A stretch of DNA of 48,716 nucleotides from NCBI GenBank assembly GCA_030603495.1, contig JAUVXR010000021.1, positions 1-48,716 on the forward strand. Reading direction: 5' to 3'. The notes beneath the pieces were generated by a model. That model worked only from the letters and a program-made list of their open reading frames with translations. It made no database searches and was not told the DNA's origin. This DNA is from a bacterium. Its GTDB lineage: Bacteria; Armatimonadota; Zipacnadia; Zipacnadales; Zipacnadaceae. The position numbers were made by a program, and so were the translations under genes. Below are positions 6,963 through 16,191 of this stretch, piece by piece. Every line of letters starts with the position of its first letter. The first letter of the stretch is position 1.

Positions 6963-9900
6963 GTGGCCAGTGACGATCTATATCTGGGTATTGACGTCGG
7001 CTCGATAAGCGTCAATCTAGCGGTTGTAGATGCAGAGAATAACGTAGTGGAGGAGCGCTACATCCGCCATCACGGTCAGCCGATGAGGGTGGCCGCCGAG
7101 GCGATCGAAACCGCCGTGGACAAGTACGGCCGCGAGCGCATTGCCGGCCTAGCCGCGACCGGCAACGGGGGCCGAGTGGTAGCTCGCACCCTGGAGGCCA
7201 ATTTCGTCAATGAGGTAGTCGCCCAGGCCACCGCGACTCGTCGGCTTTTCCCGGAAGTTCGCACCGTGATAGAGATCGGCGGTGAGGACTCCAAGCTCAT
7301 CTTTGTCCAAGATTCGTCCGCCCAAAGCAGCGGCGAGGTCGCCGACTTTGCCATGAACGCGGCGTGCGCTGCGGGCACCGGTTCGTTCCTCGACCAGCAG
7401 GCGAGCCGGCTGGGCCTGGCGATCGAGGAGTTTGCGCAACTGGCACTGCAATCCGAGCATCCGCCCCGTGTGGCCGGCCGCTGCAGCGTCTTTGCCAAGA
7501 CCGATATGATTCACCTCCAGCAGAAGGCCACCCCTGAGTGCGATATCGTCGCGGGTCTCTGCTTTGCTCTCGCGCGGAATTTCAAGAGCACCGTCGGCTC
7601 AGGCGTGGACGTCATTCTTCCAATATCCTTTCACGGTGGTCTGGCCGCCAACCCGGGCATGATCCGGGCGATGAAGTCGGTGTTCGAGGCCGATGGCGAT
7701 CAATTCATCATTCCCGAGCACTTCGCAGCAATGGGGGCGATCGGCGCGGTGCTCAAATCCCGCGAGATGGGCATTCACCGGCCTGGCCTAGACAAACTCG
7801 ATGAGCTGCGCCACTATCAAGTTGAAGCGGGCGTCGAAAAGAAGCTTGCGGCCTTACGCCTCGAGCAGTCCACCATCGAAGTCTCCCGGTTGGCTGAGCC
7901 GCAAGTCGAGCCCAGCGAGCGAATACCGGCGTACCTGGGCGTGGATGTGGGCTCGATCAGCACGTGCCTGGCGGTCATTGATGAAGACGCTAACGTCCTG
8001 GCCAAGGAATACCTGATGACTGCTGGCCGCCCGCTCGAGGCCGTACAAGATGGCTTGCGCCGCTTCGGTGAAAAGGTCGGGGACATCGTCGAGATTCGCG
8101 GCGTGGGCACGACCGGCTCGGGACGGTACTTCATCGGCGACGTCATTGGTGCAGACATCGTCAAGAACGAAATCACTGCCCATGCCCGGGGTGCTCTGCA
8201 CGTGGACCCCGAGGTGGACACTATCTTAGAGATCGGCGGCCAGGACAGCAAGTATACCAGCCTCCAGGAAGGCGCAGTGGTGGATTTCGCCATGAACAAC
8301 GTCTGCGCTGCCGGCACCGGCTCGTTCCTGGAGGAGCAGGCCGAGAGGCTGGGCATCTCGATCAAGGGGGAGTTCGCCGAACTAGCCTTTCAGTCAGAGT
8401 CTCCCCCCGACCTGGGCGAGCGCTGTACCGTGTTCATGGAGACGCAGGTCATCCGCCATCAGCAGTCCGGCGCAGCCATCAAAGACCTGTGCGCCGGCCT
8501 GGCCTACTCCATCGTCTTCAACTACCTCAACCGCGTCGTCCAGCACGGTCGCATCGGCGACCGCATCTTCTTCCAGGGCGGCACCGCCCTGAATGAGGCC
8601 GTTGTCGCCGCCTTCGAGAGCGTACTCGGCAAGCCGATTACTGTCCCCCCGGACAACGAGGTGATTGGTGCGATCGGCTGCGCGCTGCTGGCGAGGGACG
8701 AAGCCACCGGCAAGCCCAGCGATTTCAAGGGCTTTGATCTTTCTGAGCGTGGCTACATCATGGAATCATTTGTGTGCGAGGATTGCCCCAACCAATGCGA
8801 GCTCAACAAGGTGACTATGGAGGGGGAGGAGCCGCTCTTCTACGGGAGCCGTTGCGGAAAGTATGATGTCAAAAAGCGCAAGAGCGAGTCGGATCTGCCC
8901 AATCTGTTTGAGCAGCGTGAGCAGATGCTCGTCAACGCGTACCAGCCCACGCGGGAGCTGCCTCCCGATGCCCCCCGTGTGGGCCTGCCCCGTGCCCTGG
9001 AGTTCCATGAGCTGTATCCGCTATGGTATGGCTTCCTGACGGAACTGGGCTGCCAAGTAGTGCTGTCTTCACCGACTAACAAGCAGATCATTCACGAGGG
9101 CGTGCAGAACTCCATTGTCGAGACCTGTTTCCCGATGAAGGTGATGCTTGGACATACTCTGGATGTCTTGGATAAGGGGATTGACTACATCTTCCTGCCC
9201 AGCGTCATCAACCTGGCGAAGACAGACCCGGGGATGACCGACGCCTTCCTCTGTCCATACGCACAGAGCGTGGCCTACACGCTTCAGGCGGCGGTAGATT
9301 TCGAGGCCCATAGCGTGGAAGTGCTCAAACCGGTGGTCTACCTGGCCCTGGGCCGCAAGCATATCATTAGCAGATTGAGGGAGGTCGGCCGGGAGCTGGG
9401 CAGAAGCAAGCGCGATGTTGTCCGGGCAGTGGATGCTGGACTGGCGGCGCAGGAGCGCTTCGAGGAGGGCATCAAGCAGCGCGGCCAGGAGGCTCTGGCG
9501 GAGCTTGCTCCCGAGCAGATCGCCATCGTCTTGGTCAGTCGCTCGTACAACGGTTGCGACCTGGGGGCCAATCTGCAACTGCCCAGCAAGCTGGCGGAAC
9601 TGGGGGCGCTGGCCATCCCTATGGACTTCCTGCCACTGGATGAGGTGCGTTTGCCCGCCGACTGGTTCAATATGTTCTGGGGTTACGGGCAGAAGATCCT
9701 GTCGGCGGCAGAGATAATTTCCCATGACAGACGGCTTCATGCCATCTACCTGACCAATTTCGGCTGCGGCCCGGATTCATTCCTCATCAAGTTCTTCAAG
9801 GAGCGCTTGGGCCGTGAGCCTTCGCTGACTATCGAGCTTGACGAGCATAGCGCCGACGCTGGCATGATCACCCGCTGCGAGGCCTTCCTGGACAGCCTGC

Positions 9901-11180
9901 GGGCCACCCACGGGCGCGAGTTCGAGAGCGGCCGCCACTTCCGTCCACTGACTATCGAGCCGGCCACCGACCGCACCATCCTCATTCCCAACATGAGTGC
10001 CCACGCTGACACTCTGGCTGCGGCAATTCAAGCTTGCGGCGTCAACGCTGAGGTCTTGCCGGAGCCCGATGACGAGACTGTCTACTGGGGGCGCAAGCAT
10101 ACCTCGGGCAAGGAGTGCTTCCCCTGTATTGTGACTACCGGCGACATGGTCAAATATACCAAACGGGAGGACTTCGACCGCGACAAGGTCGCCTTCTTTA
10201 TGGGCGGTTCCGGCGGTCCGTGTCGCTTCGGACAGTATAATACGCTCCAGCGGATGGTCCTGGACGATCTCGGCTACAAGGATGTGCCGATCTACGCCCC
10301 CAACCAGTCGGGCAACTTTTTCAAGGACCTCGGCATCGTCAGCAAGGCTCTGCTGCGTCGGGCCTTTCAGGGCATGGTGGCTGTTGACATGCTCGATAAG
10401 GCGCTACTGGAAACGCGGCCCTACGAACTGGCGCCGGGCGCTGCGGAAAAGATCTATTGGCCTGGCGTTGAGCGGATCTGTGAGACGATCAAGAACGGCG
10501 GGAATATCAGCGAAGCCTTGGCCCAGAGCATCGCCGATTTCAGACAGGTGCCGACAGACCGCTCTGAGCAGCGCCCGCGCATCGGCATGGTCGGCGAGTT
10601 CTATATTCGTACCAATCGGTTCAGCAATCAGAATCTCATACAGAAGATCGAGGCGCTCGGCGGCGAGGTCTGGGTGTCACCGGTTAATGAGTGGTTCTTG
10701 TACCGCAACTTTCGCCGCGGCATGCGCGCCCAACTCGACAGCCAGTGGGGGCTGTGGCTGAAGAACCTGCTCGTTGACCGGGTAATGCAGAACGACGAGC
10801 ACCGCCTTGTCGCGGCCCTCGACGGCTTTGTGCACAACGCCGAAGAACCACCTACTCTGGAGGTGCTATCGTATGCCGCCCCCTATGTACACTGCAGCTT
10901 CGAGGGCGAGGCCATACTGACTGTGGGCAAGGCGGTGGACTTCGCGCACAAGGGCCTCAGCGGTATTGCCGCGGTTATGCCCTTCACCTGTATGCCCGGT
11001 ACTATCTCCCACGCGATTCTCAAGAAGATGCGCCGCGACTTCGACGACATTCCCTTCTTGAACATGGTCTACGACGGCGACGAGCAGGCCACCACCCCGA
11101 CACGGCTGGAAGCCTTTATGTATCAGGCACGTGAGTATATGCACCGCCATGCCAAAGCGGCGGAGCTGACCCGTAGCTGA
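6963..11180 (+). CDS. giant 2-hydroxyacyl-CoA dehydratase/benzoyl-CoA reductase-type activase (BcrAD/BadFG x2 + DUF2229)
   Basis: Relatives are ATP-dependent [4Fe-4S] activases that push low-potential electrons into a partner radical enzyme. In this 1405-residue protein two ASKHA ATPase domains follow each other (about 5-270 and 323-590). Each has its own phosphate loop (GIDVGSIS, GVDVGSIS), an EIGGxDSK motif and both cluster cysteines (CAAGTGSFL and GRCSVF; CAAGTGSFL and GERCTVF). Next comes a CEDCPNQCEL cysteine motif near 604, a DUF2229 region from about 673 (VGLPRALEF), and a long HgdB-like C-terminal part. Such 1400-residue activases are widespread in anaerobes, but their targets are mostly unknown. 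AGGAGG lies ten bases before the GTG at 6963, so I prefer it to the earlier TTG. No dehydratase subunits are nearby. Confidence 0.85.
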   Translation: MASDDLYLGIDVGSISVNLAVVDAENNVVEERYIRHHGQPMRVAAEAIETAVDKYGRERIAGLAATGNGGRVVARTLEANFVNEVVAQATATRRLFPEVRTVIEIGGEDSKLIFVQDSSAQSSGEVADFAMNAACAAGTGSFLDQQASRLGLAIEEFAQLALQSEHPPRVAGRCSVFAKTDMIHLQQKATPECDIVAGLCFALARNFKSTVGSGVDVILPISFHGGLAANPGMIRAMKSVFEADGDQFIIPEHFAAMGAIGAVLKSREMGIHRPGLDKLDELRHYQVEAGVEKKLAALRLEQSTIEVSRLAEPQVEPSERIPAYLGVDVGSISTCLAVIDEDANVLAKEYLMTAGRPLEAVQDGLRRFGEKVGDIVEIRGVGTTGSGRYFIGDVIGADIVKNEITAHARGALHVDPEVDTILEIGGQDSKYTSLQEGAVVDFAMNNVCAAGTGSFLEEQAERLGISIKGEFAELAFQSESPPDLGERCTVFMETQVIRHQQSGAAIKDLCAGLAYSIVFNYLNRVVQHGRIGDRIFFQGGTALNEAVVAAFESVLGKPITVPPDNEVIGAIGCALLARDEATGKPSDFKGFDLSERGYIMESFVCEDCPNQCELNKVTMEGEEPLFYGSRCGKYDVKKRKSESDLPNLFEQREQMLVNAYQPTRELPPDAPRVGLPRALEFHELYPLWYGFLTELGCQVVLSSPTNKQIIHEGVQNSIVETCFPMKVMLGHTLDVLDKGIDYIFLPSVINLAKTDPGMTDAFLCPYAQSVAYTLQAAVDFEAHSVEVLKPVVYLALGRKHIISRLREVGRELGRSKRDVVRAVDAGLAAQERFEEGIKQRGQEALAELAPEQIAIVLVSRSYNGCDLGANLQLPSKLAELGALAIPMDFLPLDEVRLPADWFNMFWGYGQKILSAAEIISHDRRLHAIYLTNFGCGPDSFLIKFFKERLGREPSLTIELDEHSADAGMITRCEAFLDSLRATHGREFESGRHFRPLTIEPATDRTILIPNMSAHADTLAAAIQACGVNAEVLPEPDDETVYWGRKHTSGKECFPCIVTTGDMVKYTKREDFDRDKVAFFMGGSGGPCRFGQYNTLQRMVLDDLGYKDVPIYAPNQSGNFFKDLGIVSKALLRRAFQGMVAVDMLDKALLETRPYELAPGAAEKIYWPGVERICETIKNGGNISEALAQSIADFRQVPTDRSEQRPRIGMVGEFYIRTNRFSNQNLIQKIEALGGEVWVSPVNEWFLYRNFRRGMRAQLDSQWGLWLKNLLVDRVMQNDEHRLVAALDGFVHNAEEPPTLEVLSYAAPYVHCSFEGEAILTVGKAVDFAHKGLSGIAAVMPFTCMPGTISHAILKKMRRDFDDIPFLNMVYDGDEQATTPTRLEAFMYQAREYMHRHAKAAELTRS

Positions 11181-11232
11181 TCCGCCGCACACGGTCCACG
11201 GCAGGATATTCGCACCACATACTACAGCACCG

Positions 11233-11739
11233 ATGAGCAAAACGATGGGTGGCACTCCGGCGACCTCAAGAACGGATCAGTCGGCGCACTCCAGACGTGG
11301 CTTCACCGCCTGGGAGACGCTGGTAATCGTCGCGTTGCTGATTGCCCTGGCCTTCCTGGTGATGAAGCTGTTGGTCAGCGGCAGCGTCGCTGATCAGCGC
11401 CGGCTCACCATCACTCGTCTCGAAGCGGTCGCCGACGGCCTGACCAAGTATGCCATTGACAACGGCGGGCTGTTCCCTACCACTGAGCAAGGCCTGGACG
11501 CGCTGCTCGCCCTGCCTGCGTTAGATCCGGTGCCCCACAACTGGCGTGGCCCCTATCTGCCCGCCCCAGTGATCACCGAAGACACCTGGGGCAGGGGGTT
11601 CCACTACGTCCGACCGGGTGGTCCGGCCAATCCCCCCCGCCCTTATGATCTGTGGAGCCTGGGAGCGGATGGCGCTGAAGGCGGCGAAGCGCTCGACGCC
11701 GACATCCTCTCCTGGGACCGCACCACGCTTTTACTCTAG
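11233..11739 (+). CDS. GspG-like major pseudopilin (type II secretion/type IV pilus family)
   Basis: The 168-residue product has a class III prepilin signal, RRG|FTAWETLVIVALLIALA, with cleavage after G23, F at +1 and the conserved E at +5, followed by a single hydrophobic helix. The rest matches the T2SSG domain: PTTEQGLDALLALP, NWRGPYLPAP, DTWGRGFHYVRPG and LWSLGADGAEGGE. GspG is the main subunit of the periplasmic pseudopilus that drives type II secretion. It needs a prepilin peptidase, a GspE ATPase and a GspD secretin, none of which is in the window, so it is a stand-alone copy. Its stop codon overlaps the stop of the convergent kinase gene. Confidence 0.88.
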   Translation: MSKTMGGTPATSRTDQSAHSRRGFTAWETLVIVALLIALAFLVMKLLVSGSVADQRRLTITRLEAVADGLTKYAIDNGGLFPTTEQGLDALLALPALDPVPHNWRGPYLPAPVITEDTWGRGFHYVRPGGPANPPRPYDLWSLGADGAEGGEALDADILSWDRTTLLL

Positions 11740-12800
11740 CTCTGGTCTACCCACTCCCCGCTCGCCAGCATCGCCTCGTTCTCGTCCAACCACTCCATAG
11801 GGCCAGTCACGCTCCGTAGCAAGAAGATGAGCTTGTCTTCAGTGGGGATCTTGCGGTGCATCTGCTCCAGTCGGCAGTAGAGCCACCGCGCGCGTATCAG
11901 ATCTGGCAGACACGCCCATTCCTCGGCGGTTAGCTCGTGCCGGGCCAGGTACGGGCGCAGGAAAGTGCCCATCCGCGGCCAGCAGAACTCGAAGGACTGA
12001 GTGAGTGAGTAGATATCGCCAGGATCTATCGCCTCGCGCCGGTATCCGCTCAGGAACACCAAGCCGTCGGCGATGTCTATCAGCCGTGACTGGCGGCTGA
12101 CCCAGTCAAAATCAAACAGGCCGACCACCTCCGCGCCCTGGAACTTGATATTGTCCTGCTGATAGTCGCCGTGGACAATCACCTGGGGCAGGGCCCAGTA
12201 GCGCTCATCCGGCGTCCGCTTCATCACCGCGCGCGCCTGCGTCTCGAGGTAATCCAGTGTCTGACTTGCTTCGTCGGAGGAGAATTGACCAGTATTCACT
12301 CCCGCGCCGAGCAGTTCCCGGGCCTCCTCAATCTCCACGAGGCGGTCAGCCGGGCTGAAATAGCGTGGCCAGGGCTTCTCGCCCCCTGGCTCAAAGTCCT
12401 CGGTCACTTCGTGCAGCCCCGCCAGCAGCGCGCCGGCGGCGGCAATCTGGTCGAGGTCGCCGGGGGTGTGTTGTTCGCCCTCGACGAGCGGATAGAGCTC
12501 GTAGATCATCCCGTCCTGGTTGAACCACCGGCTTCCCTCAGTCGTCTTTCTCGGCTCGGTGACCGGCAGTCCTGCGCGGGCGAGGTGCTTGATGACCGAG
12601 TGATCGTAGAGGAGCTGGCCCGGATCGCAGTAACGGGGGTTGCGCTGCTTGAGGAAGAACTGGCCCTGGTCGGTCACCACGGCGGTCGCGGGATTGGCCG
12701 TGCCGCCGTGCTTGCGGGCAAAAAGAAAGCCCCCGACCGGCCAGGTCGCCAGCAACTTGGCAATCTCTTTGTCAGCCAGCGGGAATCTGTTCACCTTCAC
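11736..12800 (-). CDS. aminoglycoside-phosphotransferase-fold kinase (CotS/HSK2-like)
   Basis: This 354-residue protein has the APH/choline kinase fold. The catalytic loop HGDYQQDN lies near residue 208 and the metal-binding DFDW (DFG equivalent) about 20 residues later. An N-lobe lysine-type region (FFLKQRNPRY) is present. The family includes spore-coat CotS proteins, homoserine kinase type II and antibiotic kinases. The sequence alone does not give the substrate, and resistance should not be assumed. The GTG start at 12800 is only weakly supported; another GTG lies two codons in. The tail overlaps the gspG stop. The uspA-like gene upstream is 28 bases away on the same strand, so a small operon is plausible. 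Confidence 0.75.
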   Translation of the reverse strand: MKVNRFPLADKEIAKLLATWPVGGFLFARKHGGTANPATAVVTDQGQFFLKQRNPRYCDPGQLLYDHSVIKHLARAGLPVTEPRKTTEGSRWFNQDGMIYELYPLVEGEQHTPGDLDQIAAAGALLAGLHEVTEDFEPGGEKPWPRYFSPADRLVEIEEARELLGAGVNTGQFSSDEASQTLDYLETQARAVMKRTPDERYWALPQVIVHGDYQQDNIKFQGAEVVGLFDFDWVSRQSRLIDIADGLVFLSGYRREAIDPGDIYSLTQSFEFCWPRMGTFLRPYLARHELTAEEWACLPDLIRARWLYCRLEQMHRKIPTEDKLIFLLRSVTGPMEWLDENEAMLASGEWVDQS

Positions 12801-12828
12801 CCCAAGGGCGGCTAGGGCCTACGCGGGT

Positions 12829-13266
12829 TCAGTCCCCTTCGCTGACGCGGACTAGCAGGACCGGCATATCGGCATAGCGCAGGACGCGGTCGGCGACGCT
12901 TCCATACACCCAGCGGCCCAGTCCGGAACGCCCGTGCGTGGACATAACGATAAGGGTTCTGTCAATCTCCCCGCAGTAGCGGATGATCTCCTCAGCGACC
13001 TCGCCGTGGCGAACAGCAATAGTGCACCTGACGTCCTCCCCCTCCACTCGGGCCTTAATGCCGTTCAGGTAGTCCTCCGCCACCTGCTTCTGCGCCTCCC
13101 AGTCGAAGGCAGCCCCGGCGGCGCGCATCAGATCCTCATCTACCACCGGCACCACCAAGAGCAGTTCAATCACCGCATCCATATGTTGAGCCACTGCCAC
13201 CGCATGCGGCAGGGCCTGCTCAGCCAGCTCGGACTGATCCAGTGTCACCAGTATTCGCTTGTACAT
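12829..13266 (-). CDS. universal stress protein (UspA family)
   Basis: The 145-residue single-domain Usp fold starts MYKRILVTLDQSELAEQALP and ends with the nucleotide-binding signature GRSGLGRWVYGSVADRVL (G-x2-G-x9-G-S pattern), so it probably binds ATP. IVMSTHG precedes the signature as usual. The open frame extends to 13377, but the ATG at 13266 has AGAGGGAG seven bases upstream and matches the family start. Usp proteins are cytoplasmic and respond to starvation and redox stress. The client of this one cannot be told. Confidence 0.88.
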   Translation of the reverse strand: MYKRILVTLDQSELAEQALPHAVAVAQHMDAVIELLLVVPVVDEDLMRAAGAAFDWEAQKQVAEDYLNGIKARVEGEDVRCTIAVRHGEVAEEIIRYCGEIDRTLIVMSTHGRSGLGRWVYGSVADRVLRYADMPVLLVRVSEGD

Positions 13267-13360
13267 ATGACTCCCTCTCTCAGCTTTGCTCGCATCCTGC
13301 AGAATAGCTGCCAGTGGCTCTCTTTCGCCTCCAGGGGCAGATTCTCCTGCCCCATTATGG

Positions 13361-14368
13361 TCACAGCGAATCCACACCCAGGGCCTCGGCGTAAAGTGCC
13401 AGAACGTTTTCTAGAGCGGTATCCGGCTGAATACGGTGCGCGGGGCTAAGGATATAGCCACCACCCATGAACATAATCTGCAGTCGCTCGCGCACCTCGG
13501 CCCGTACGTCTTCCGGGGTGCCAAAAGGGAGAGTTCGCTGGGTGCTGATCAGACCGCAAAAGGTCAGCCTGTCACCATATAGCCGCTTTATTGCCGCCGG
13601 GTCCATACCAGGTGGCTCGGGTTGCATTGCATCAAGGATATCCAGGCCCATCTCTATGAAGGTAGGTATAATATCGTGGGTATCGCCACAGGAGTGCATC
13701 ATGGCGAGCGCACCGAACTCGTGCGCGAGGTCGATGAACTTTCCTAGCCGAGGGACAAAGAATTCATCGAATACTGTCGGCGGGAACATCCGTCCTCTCT
13801 GATTGCCACAATCCTCGCCGATGCATAGGACATCAATCTTGCCCTCGGCGGCTTCCAGCCCACGCCGACAATGTTCATAGTAGTGATCCACGCGTCGGTC
13901 AATAATGGCCACGCCTACCTCATCGCCGGTCATGATGTCAATCATGACCCGTTCCATTCCCCGCCCCCGCGAAACCCCGTTGAGTATATCAGGTAGCGCA
14001 GGGCCTCCAAGGCAGATGGCATAGTCGGCTATCTCGTCACATGCGGCAGACACGCCAGAATAGTCGTAGTCATCCGGCGATGGCCAGGGGTAGCTGGCCA
14101 CGTCCGCCATTGTATTGATCTCCGCCAGCGCCAGCTCGGTAGCTTCGGGGTAAGTGCCGCCTTGATAGGGCACATTGGAGTATCCCACGCCCCACTCGTC
14201 ATACTCATCCGCGTCCCCGGACATGCCCGGGCCTGGGCCCAATTCACCACGGTAGGGTGCGTTGAGGTACCTGAAATCAATACCAAGCGCCTCGCGGTAG
14301 TCACGGTTGGCGAAGTACTCGACAAGCTGTGCCTCGATTTCGGGGGTCGTGTATATCTGCAGGGGCAC
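13361..14368 (-). CDS. uroporphyrinogen decarboxylase family protein (MtaA/CmuA-like)
   Basis: At least 335 residues of a UroD-like TIM barrel. It has the HSCGDTHDIIP metal-site motif (His/Cys) and LDILDAMQPEPPGMDP found in the methyltransferase branch (MtaA, CmuA) rather than in haem-pathway HemE. Such proteins typically move methyl groups to corrinoid or thiol acceptors; the substrate here is unknown. The GTG at 14368 is not the natural start: in frame upstream the sequence still reads KERVLTACKHEEPDR, the family's usual N-terminus, back to a stop at 14450 with no ATG/GTG/TTG. An ATG at 14430 with AGGAGAG before it is one base out of frame, so a single missing base near 14421-14426 would restore it. 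ruvB lies 20 bases upstream of that ATG. Confidence 0.8.
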   Translation of the reverse strand: MPLQIYTTPEIEAQLVEYFANRDYREALGIDFRYLNAPYRGELGPGPGMSGDADEYDEWGVGYSNVPYQGGTYPEATELALAEINTMADVASYPWPSPDDYDYSGVSAACDEIADYAICLGGPALPDILNGVSRGRGMERVMIDIMTGDEVGVAIIDRRVDHYYEHCRRGLEAAEGKIDVLCIGEDCGNQRGRMFPPTVFDEFFVPRLGKFIDLAHEFGALAMMHSCGDTHDIIPTFIEMGLDILDAMQPEPPGMDPAAIKRLYGDRLTFCGLISTQRTLPFGTPEDVRAEVRERLQIMFMGGGYILSPAHRIQPDTALENVLALYAEALGVDSL

Positions 14369-14449
14369 GCGGTCGGGTTCCTCGTGCTTGCAGGCGGTCA
14401 GAACGCGCTCTTTCGGTTTTATCGGATCATCACTCTCCTGTCCTGGGGT

Positions 14450-15517
14450 CTATTCCACGTCCAGGGGTAGGTTCTCCTGCCCGGCGGGCGGCTCCGGCGC
14501 AGGGGCACTGATGCCCAGGTGGTCGTACGCCCGCTGAGTCGCCATCCGGCCCCGTGAGGTGCGGATCACAAAGCCGATCTTCAGCAGGTACGGCTCGACC
14601 ATATCTTCCAGCGTGTCGGTCTCCTCGGCCAGCGTCGCCGCTACCGCACTTATCCCCACCGGCCCGCCGCCGTAATAGTCAATAATCGTCCGCAGGTACT
14701 TGCGGTCCAGGTTATCCAGGCCTTGCTCATCCACACTCATCGCGCTGAGCGCTTCCGGAGCAATCGCCGCAGTGACTGTGCCGTCGCCGACGATCTGCGC
14801 GTAGTCGCGCACCCGCCGCAGCAGGCGGATGACGATGCGCGGCGTCCCCCGGGCGCGCTGGGCCAGCTCCTCGGCGCCGCCGCTGTCGAGCTGTACCTGC
14901 AATATCAGCGCCGCCCGCGTCACGATATCCCGCAACTGCTCCTCGGTGTAGAAGTCCAGGTGCTGGAAGATGCCGAAGCGCTCGCGCAGCGCCGGGGTCA
15001 GCATCCCTGCCCGCGTGGTCGCGCCAATTAGCGTAAACGGCTTCAGGTCCAGCGATATCGTCTTGGCGTACGGGCCCTTGTCCACCACGAAATCAATGCT
15101 AAAGTCCTCCATCGCCGCATACATATACTCCTCCACCACTCGCGGTAGGCGGTGGATTTCGTCAATGAACAGCACATCGCCACGGTCCAGGTTAGTCAGG
15201 ATCCCGACCAGGTCGCTGGCCCGCTCGATAGATGGCCCGGACGTCCGGAACAGCCTGTTGCCCATCTCGTTGGCGATGATATGGGCCAGCGTGGTCTTAC
15301 CCAGCCCGGGCGGGCCGTCGAAGAGAACGTGCTCGAGCACGTCACCGCGCTGGCGGGCGGCCGCGATGGCGATACGAAGCTGCTCGATGAGGTGCTCCTG
15401 GCCGACGTCGTACTCGTCGAGCGTCTGCGGCCGCAGCGAGAGCGTTTCTTCTTCCAGCTCCTCCTGCTGCTGGGCCTGGGCACTAATTATCCTACGGCGA
15501 TGTTCTCCGTCGGGCAT
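14450..15517 (-). CDS. ruvB: Holliday junction branch migration helicase RuvB
   Basis: RuvB is the hexameric AAA+ motor that drives branch migration with RuvA. The 355-residue product has [13 protein letters not shown] at the N-terminus, Walker [10 protein letters not shown] near residue 69, Walker B LFIDEIHR, the sensor/arginine-finger region [18 protein letters not shown], and the C-terminal winged helix with [15 protein letters not shown]. The ATG at 15517 with AAGGA upstream is preferred to the frame start at 15565. The gene lies about 3 kb downstream of ruvCA on the same strand, separated by three genes of unknown function. Confidence 0.97.
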   Translation of the reverse strand: MPDGEHRRRIISAQAQQQEELEEETLSLRPQTLDEYDVGQEHLIEQLRIAIAAARQRGDVLEHVLFDGPPGLGKTTLAHIIANEMGNRLFRTSGPSIERASDLVGILTNLDRGDVLFIDEIHRLPRVVEEYMYAAMEDFSIDFVVDKGPYAKTISLDLKPFTLIGATTRAGMLTPALRERFGIFQHLDFYTEEQLRDIVTRAALILQVQLDSGGAEELAQRARGTPRIVIRLLRRVRDYAQIVGDGTVTAAIAPEALSAMSVDEQGLDNLDRKYLRTIIDYYGGGPVGISAVAATLAEETDTLEDMVEPYLLKIGFVIRTSRGRMATQRAYDHLGISAPAPEPPAGQENLPLDVE

Positions 15518-15530
15518 GGTTTGTCCTTGG

Positions 15531-16079
15531 CTAAGTCTTCGGTGGCATGAGCTGCTGGTTCTCAATTACGAGGTTCACGTACTTCTCGGACAGTCCGGCG
15601 TCGAAGCTAGATCTCGTCACATACAACACCCTAACCATAGCCGTGATGTATTCTGTACCCAACTGCTCCAATAGCTCGCACTCCTCTTTGCACACCTCCT
15701 CCGCGCCATGCAGAAAGCCCTTGAGTCGTTGAAACTGGTTCCCAAAAGCAAGTGCTTTCTCCACAACCGGCCTGTCTATCAGGAGCACCAAGCCTCGCTG
15801 GGCATTGGCGTAGTCCTCGCCCGCGGCTTTGGCCAGATCGTGGTTACCGGTCTCAAATGCGCTCAGGAGCCGGACCACGGCATCGGCCACCTCGACGTAG
15901 CGTTCAAGTTTCCACAGGTGCGTTTGCCCGGCCAAGGAGTCATAACGGCTGTCGCGTTCAGCCTGCAATTGTTTTTCCATGCTCTTGGCACTCTGTTTTG
16001 AGGAGCCTGCGGACCGCAATGCACCGATGGCGGACAATATGGCAGCGGCTGCTAGGACTAACTCGAGAACCAGCGTCAA
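15531..16079 (-). CDS. hypothetical membrane-anchored helical protein
   Basis: I do not recognise the family. From the TTG at 16079 (GGGAGG eight bases upstream) it gives 182 residues: an N-terminal hydrophobic helix ([20 protein letters not shown]), a charged helical linker with a probable coiled coil ([20 protein letters not shown]) and an all-helical cytoplasmic-looking domain with two cysteines (VCKEEC). The longer open frame up to 16199 runs through an intergenic repeat and is not credible. It ends 14 bases before ruvB, so it may be cotranscribed with it. The layout resembles small membrane-anchored DUF4760-type proteins, but this is only an impression. Confidence 0.6.
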   Translation of the reverse strand: MTLVLELVLAAAAILSAIGALRSAGSSKQSAKSMEKQLQAERDSRYDSLAGQTHLWKLERYVEVADAVVRLLSAFETGNHDLAKAAGEDYANAQRGLVLLIDRPVVEKALAFGNQFQRLKGFLHGAEEVCKEECELLEQLGTEYITAMVRVLYVTRSSFDAGLSEKYVNLVIENQQLMPPKT

Positions 16080-16139
16080 CTGTACCACCTCCCTGCGTAG
16101 TGCCGACCTAGGGCTACTGCAAGACTTCGCGCGCGACTG

Positions 16140-16191
16140 GAAAGTCGCTCCTATCAACGTCACGTTATCGGTAGGACAGGCGTCTCGCCTG
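16140..16191 (+). repeat. dispersed intergenic palindromic repeat, copy 1
   Basis: AAAGTCGCTCCTA near 16141 and the palindrome CAGGCGTCTCGCCTG at 16177-16191 match units at 19004-19028, 33052-33070 and 34512-34532. This copy contains the last codons and stop of the HEAT-TPR-ankyrin gene. Confidence 0.7.

Noticed and set aside
11736-12800. Antibiotic-resistance phosphotransferase
   Set aside because: The APH fold is shared with many metabolic and spore-coat kinases; nothing in the sequence or neighbourhood points to drug resistance.
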